Assembly (NCBI RefSeq): GCF_000317595.1 | Contig: NZ_AEJC01000621.1 | Span: forward strand, 1-64,000 | Direction of reading: 5' to 3' | From: Streptomyces ipomoeae 91-03 | Lineage (GTDB): Bacteria > Actinomycetota > Actinomycetes > Streptomycetales > Streptomycetaceae | Length of the DNA: 64,000 bases | In this document: positions 61,061-64,000 of the stretch, in pieces | Position numbering within the stretch: position 1 is the first letter of the stretch | Layout: the number at the start of each line of letters is the position of its first letter | Translations under genes and position numbers: made by a program | The notes under the pieces: generated by a model | The model's input: only the letters and a program-made list of their open reading frames with translations | Database searches by the model: none | Told to the model about the DNA's origin: nothing

Positions 61061-61090
61061 GCCCCGGCTTTCCCGCCGGGGCGTTTTTCG
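61061..61090 (+). terminator. Intrinsic terminator after the DinB gene
   Basis: GCCCCGGC and GCCGGGGC form an 8-bp stem around a 6-base loop (TTTCCC), followed by GTTTTTCG. It separates the DinB gene from the ectoine operon. Confidence 0.9.
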
Positions 61091-61406
61091 TCCGGGGCTT
61101 TTCCGGCGGAATTCACAAGGATTAGCCGAAGCAGGGTCCCGTATTCTTCTGCCCGCTCTTCCCTTCCTCAAACGCAAAGATTTCGCGAACACAAGGGGGG
61201 CTGATTCGAGCAGATCTCGTGAGGGTTACACCGATGTGACAGACTCCACAGTGCGCCCACTTTGCTCGGTAATTTCCGGGCGAACACAGACAGATCGACC
61301 CCCTTTTCGCGCGCTCGCTCGCGCCCGCGTGATAACACACGATCGACCCATGCGTAACCCCACGCGGCGATGCGATTCGAAATTCCCCTCGGTAAATTCA
61401 AGCCGC
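61091..61406 (+). promoter_or_regulatory. Upstream region of the ectoine operon
   Basis: About 316 bases of lower GC content than the surroundings, with no gene accepted. It must contain the ect promoter(s). Notable pieces are GGGTTACACCGATGTGACAG around 61214-61233 and the imperfect hairpin GCGCGCTCGCTCGCGC at 61310-61325. An in-frame ATG at 61350 would extend EctA by 19 residues without a ribosome site. Minus-strand frames here lack support. Confidence 0.5.
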
Positions 61407-61958
61407 ATGACTGCCGCACAAGCAGACCTGCACACCCCACCCCTGGAATCGCATCAGGAAATCAAGGACGGCATTCGGATCGACCGCCCGGACGTGACGG
61501 ACGGCGCCGCGCTGTGGCGTATCGCCGGGGACTCCGGAAGCCTCGATCTGAACTCCTCGTACAGCTATCTGCTGTGGTGCCGGGACTTCGCCGACACCTC
61601 GGCGGTGGCACGGGACGAGGACGGGGAACCGGTCGGGTTCGTCACCGGGTATGTGCGGCCGGAGCGACCGGACACCCTCCTCGTGTGGCAGATCGCCGTC
61701 GACGAGGCGCACCGGGGGCGCGGTCTCGCCGCCGCGCTGCTGGACGGCCTCACCGCACGGGTCGCCCGACGGCACCCCCTGACCACCGTCGAGACCACCA
61801 TCACCCCGGACAACACCGCCTCCGAGCACCTGTTCGCCGCGTACGCCGAACGGCACGGCGCCACCGTCGACCGCCAGGTCCTGTTCGAGGCGGGGGACTT
61901 CCCCGACGGCCCCCACCAGCCGGAGGTCCTCCACCGCATCGGCCCCCTCACCGTCTGA
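61407..61958 (+). CDS. ectA: L-2,4-diaminobutyrate acetyltransferase EctA
   Basis: 183 aa. The GNAT fold shows DGIRIDRPDVTDGAALWRIAGDSGSLDLNSSYSYLLWCRDFADTSAVA, the acetyl-CoA loop VDEAHRGRGLAAALLDGL and the C-terminal ETTITPDNTASEHLFAAYAERHG. It acetylates the gamma amino group of L-2,4-diaminobutyrate. First gene of ectABCD. A 157-base gap with degenerate repeats separates it from ectB. Confidence 0.96.
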   Translation: MTAAQADLHTPPLESHQEIKDGIRIDRPDVTDGAALWRIAGDSGSLDLNSSYSYLLWCRDFADTSAVARDEDGEPVGFVTGYVRPERPDTLLVWQIAVDEAHRGRGLAAALLDGLTARVARRHPLTTVETTITPDNTASEHLFAAYAERHGATVDRQVLFEAGDFPDGPHQPEVLHRIGPLTV

Positions 61959-62052
61959 GCCCGAAGCAGCCTCCAGCCCACAGGCCTCACCCCGAAGAGC
62001 CTCAAGCCCACGGGCCTCAGCCCGAAGAGCCCCCAATCGAAGAGCGCCAACC
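61959..62052 (+). repeat. Degenerate tandem repeats between ectA and ectB
   Basis: Two 30-31 base units (CCCGAAGnnnCCTCnAGCCCA-CnGGCCTCA) are followed by truncated copies CCCGAAGAGCCCCCAA and TCGAAGAGCGCCAA and by CCCCGAAG. The block begins at the ectA stop codon and ends about 60 bases before ectB. In the ectA frame it is closed by the stop. It looks like local duplication. Confidence 0.8.
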
Positions 62053-62115
62053 CCGAAGTGCTCTCCCCTCCCCCACTGACTTCCTTTCCCCCCACGCATC
62101 GAGGAGCGATCGACC

Positions 62116-63387
62116 GTGACCATCACCCAGCCCGACCTGAGCGTCTTCGAGACCCTGGAGTCCGAGGTGCGCAGCTACTGCCGCGGCTGGCCCACCGTCT
62201 TCGACCGCGCCCAGGGCAGCTGGATGTACGACGAGGACGGCCACACCTACCTGGACTTCTTCGCCGGCGCCGGTTCACTCAACTACGGCCACAACAACCC
62301 CGTACTCAAACGCGCCCTCATCGACTATCTGGAGCGGGACGGCGTCACCCACGGGCTCGACATGTCGACGACCGCGAAGCGGGCCTTCCTGGAGTCGTTC
62401 CAGAACCTGGTGCTGCGGCCCCGCGACCTGCCGTACAAGGTGATGTTCCCGGGGCCGACCGGGACCAACGCGGTCGAGTCCGCGCTGAAACTGGCCCGGA
62501 AGGTGAAGGGGCGCGAGGCGATCGTGTCGTTCACCAACGCCTTCCACGGCATGTCCCTGGGCTCCCTCGCCGTCACCGGCAACGCCTTCAAACGGGCCGG
62601 CGCCGGTATCCCGCTCGTGCACGGCACTCCGATGCCGTTCGACAACTACTTCGACGGGCGGGTGCCTGACTTTCTCTGGTTCGAGCGCCTCCTTGAGGAC
62701 CAGGGGTCCGGGCTGAACAAGCCCGCCGCCGTGATCGTCGAGACCGTCCAGGGCGAGGGCGGCATCAACGTCGCCCGCCCGGAGTGGCTGCGCGCGCTCG
62801 CCGAACTGTGCGAGCGCCAGGACATGCTGCTGATCGTCGACGACATCCAGATGGGCTGCGGGCGTACGGGGGCCTTCTTCTCGTTCGAGGAGGCGGGCAT
62901 CACCCCCGACATCGTCACCGTCTCCAAGTCCATCAGCGGCTACGGACTCCCCATGTCGCTCTGCCTGTTCAAGCCGGAGCTGGACATCTGGGAGCCGGGC
63001 GAGCACAACGGCACGTTCCGCGGCAACAACCCCGCGTTCGTGACGGCCACCGCCGCCCTGGAGGCGTACTGGGCCGACGGCTCCGCCATGGAGAAGCAGA
63101 CCCGGGCGCGCGGCGAGCAGATCGAGCAGGGGCTGGTCGCGATCACCGAGGAGAACTCCGCCGAGGTGAAGGAGTACCGGGGGCGCGGGCTGGTGTGGGG
63201 CATCGAGTTCCACGAGAAGGCGCGCGCCGGACGGGTCGCCCGGCGGGCCTTCGAGCTCGGACTCCTCGTCGAGACCTCCGGCCCCGAGGGCGAGGTCCTC
63301 AAACTGCTCCCCGCCCTCACCATCACCCCCGACGAGCTGGACGAGGGCCTGAGCGTCCTCGCCCGCGCCGTACGGGAAACCGTGTGA
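62116..63387 (+). CDS. ectB: Diaminobutyrate-2-oxoglutarate transaminase EctB
   Basis: 423 aa, GTG start with GAGGAGCGA about 8 bases before it. Class III aminotransferase: YLDFFAGAGSLNYGHNNP, VMFPGPTGTNAVESALKLAR, SFTNAFHGMSLGSLAVTGN, LLIVDDIQMGCGRTGAFFSFE, and the Schiff-base Lys in VTVSKSISGYGLPMS. It makes L-2,4-diaminobutyrate from aspartate semialdehyde with glutamate as donor. Confidence 0.97.
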   Translation: MTITQPDLSVFETLESEVRSYCRGWPTVFDRAQGSWMYDEDGHTYLDFFAGAGSLNYGHNNPVLKRALIDYLERDGVTHGLDMSTTAKRAFLESFQNLVLRPRDLPYKVMFPGPTGTNAVESALKLARKVKGREAIVSFTNAFHGMSLGSLAVTGNAFKRAGAGIPLVHGTPMPFDNYFDGRVPDFLWFERLLEDQGSGLNKPAAVIVETVQGEGGINVARPEWLRALAELCERQDMLLIVDDIQMGCGRTGAFFSFEEAGITPDIVTVSKSISGYGLPMSLCLFKPELDIWEPGEHNGTFRGNNPAFVTATAALEAYWADGSAMEKQTRARGEQIEQGLVAITEENSAEVKEYRGRGLVWGIEFHEKARAGRVARRAFELGLLVETSGPEGEVLKLLPALTITPDELDEGLSVLARAVRETV

Positions 63388-63418
63388 AACCGACTGACAC
63401 AAGGAGCTGTTCAGCACC

Positions 63419-63823
63419 GTGATCGTCCGTTCGTTCAAGGACATCGAAGGCACCGAACGTCATGTGCGGGCCGCGTCCGGCACCTGGGAGAGCAAACGCA
63501 TCGTGCTCGCCAGGGAGCGGGTCGGCTTCTCGCTCCACGAGACCGTCCTGTACGCCGGCACGGAGACGTCGATGTGGTACGCGAACCACATCGAGGCCGT
63601 CGTCTGCGTCGAGGGCGAGGCCGAGCTGACCGACCACGAGACCGGGCGGACGTACACGATCACGCCCGGGACCATGTACCTCCTCGACGGCCACGAGCGG
63701 CATTCGCTGCGCGTCAAGGAGGACTTCCGCTGCATCTGCGTCTTCAACCCGCCCGTCACCGGCCGGGAGGACCACGACGAGAACGGCGTGTACCCGCTGC
63801 TCACCGAGCCCGAGGAGGTGTGA
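63419..63823 (+). CDS. ectC: L-ectoine synthase EctC
   Basis: 134 aa, GTG start with AAGGAG 12 bases upstream. Cupin fold: MIVRSFKDIEGTERHVRAASGTWESKR, ETSMWYANHIEAVVCVEGEAELTDHETG, and PGTMYLLDGHERHSLR. It closes gamma-N-acetyl-diaminobutyrate to ectoine with loss of water. It lies 31 bases after ectB and 5 bases before ectD. Confidence 0.97.
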   Translation: MIVRSFKDIEGTERHVRAASGTWESKRIVLARERVGFSLHETVLYAGTETSMWYANHIEAVVCVEGEAELTDHETGRTYTITPGTMYLLDGHERHSLRVKEDFRCICVFNPPVTGREDHDENGVYPLLTEPEEV

Positions 63824-63828
63824 CGACC

Positions 63829-64000
63829 ATGACCACCACAGCCATGACCACTGCCACCACCGTCCCCGACCTCTACCCCACCCGTGGGGCCACCGAGGTG
63901 TCCGTCCCCCGCCAGGACCCGGTCGTCTGGGGCTCCCCCGGCACGCCCGGCCCGATCTCCCTCACCGACCTCCAGGCGTACGAGCGCGACGGCTTCCTCG
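63829..64000 (+). CDS. ectD: Ectoine hydroxylase EctD, 5' part only
   Basis: The ATG at 63829 follows GAGGAGGTG at the ectC end. The 57 codons present read TTVPDLYPTRGATEVSVPRQDPVVWG and SLTDLQAYERDGFL, the conserved EctD N-terminus leading into the first strand of the Fe(II)/2-oxoglutarate dioxygenase. The window ends here, so the catalytic HxD...H is not seen. EctD converts ectoine to 5-hydroxyectoine. Confidence 0.93.
   Translation, partial: MTTTAMTTATTVPDLYPTRGATEVSVPRQDPVVWGSPGTPGPISLTDLQAYERDGFL

Noticed and set aside
59026..61116. Long minus-strand frame opposite the aminotransferase and DinB genes
   Set aside because: Composition is that of a shadow frame (Arg, Gly, Val, His) with no domain, and the opposite-strand genes are clear.
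61350..61406. Upstream ATG extending EctA by 19 residues
   Set aside because: No ribosome site, and the added residues (Arg, Ser, Asn) are absent from EctA proteins as I know them.
61122..61440. Minus-strand small frames in the ectA upstream region
   Set aside because: No ribosome site, no codon bias typical of this genome, and they overlap the probable ect promoter.

Overview
The window is typical high-GC actinobacterial DNA and almost certainly comes from a Streptomyces chromosome. Coding regions show strong G/C in codon third positions, many GTG starts, 4-bp ATGA/GTGA overlaps, and gene families that are near-specific to Streptomyces: a small HTH protein next to an ABC-F gene, a WhiJ-like HTH/DUF397 locus, and a P10-type protein beside Asp23 genes. 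Two families of intergenic repeats that I associate with Streptomyces are also present. I see no phage, insertion sequence, CRISPR array, rRNA or tRNA. Most of the window looks like conserved core chromosome. All family calls were made by reading the proteins; no database search was run.

Layout. 0.1-6.4 kb: a CopD-type membrane protein, a DEDDh exonuclease with a BRCT domain, a Cys-rich mini-protein, SURF1, and on the minus strand DUF3311, CstA and YbdD. 6.6-11.8 kb: a sodium/solute symporter whose gene overlaps an ECF sigma factor and a one-pass membrane protein, then a GH15 glycosidase and an atypical SDR. 11.8-15.3 kb: an envelope-stress cluster with two Asp23/Gls24 proteins, a DUF2273-like peptide, a DUF6286-like protein and AmaP, plus a divergent P10-type protein. 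15.3-24.2 kb: enoyl-CoA hydratase, small HTH protein, ABC-F ATPase, VOC protein, a large hypothetical, an alpha/beta hydrolase, a class II aldolase and a secreted GH25 lysozyme.

24.3-28.1 kb: a PHO-box-controlled PiT phosphate transporter with a small membrane partner, a strong terminator, and a WhiJ-like locus (HTH/DUF5753 gene, two small membrane proteins, DUF397). 28.3-47.3 kb: a vitamin B12 locus led by a cobalamin riboswitch and a possible 19-codon leader ORF. Its order is cobD, cobQ, cobN, ChlI/ChlD-type chelatase, cobO, cobB, cobI, a ZIP transporter on the opposite strand, cobM, cobL, a cbiG-cobJ fusion, cobH, cbiX and cobC. Together these cover cobalt insertion, most ring methylations, both amidation steps, adenosylation and aminopropanol attachment. 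cobA, cobG/cbiD, cobF, cobK and the nucleotide-loop genes are not in the window.

47.3-55.0 kb: a secreted Lys/Cys-rich protein, then a minus-strand carbohydrate-uptake operon (two LplB/YtcP-like permeases, Tat lipoprotein binding protein, LacI regulator, DUF2264 enzyme) with two LacI-type operator-like sites. 55.1-60.2 kb: an amino-acid ABC importer joined to an amidohydrolase and facing a class V aminotransferase. 60.4-64.0 kb: a DinB-family protein and the ectoine/hydroxyectoine operon ectABCD, with ectD cut by the window end.

The features I would look at first are the DUF2264/LacI/ABC locus, the symporter-sigma-membrane protein trio, the leader ORF behind the B12 riboswitch, and an apparent intergenic repeat lying in frame inside cobB.
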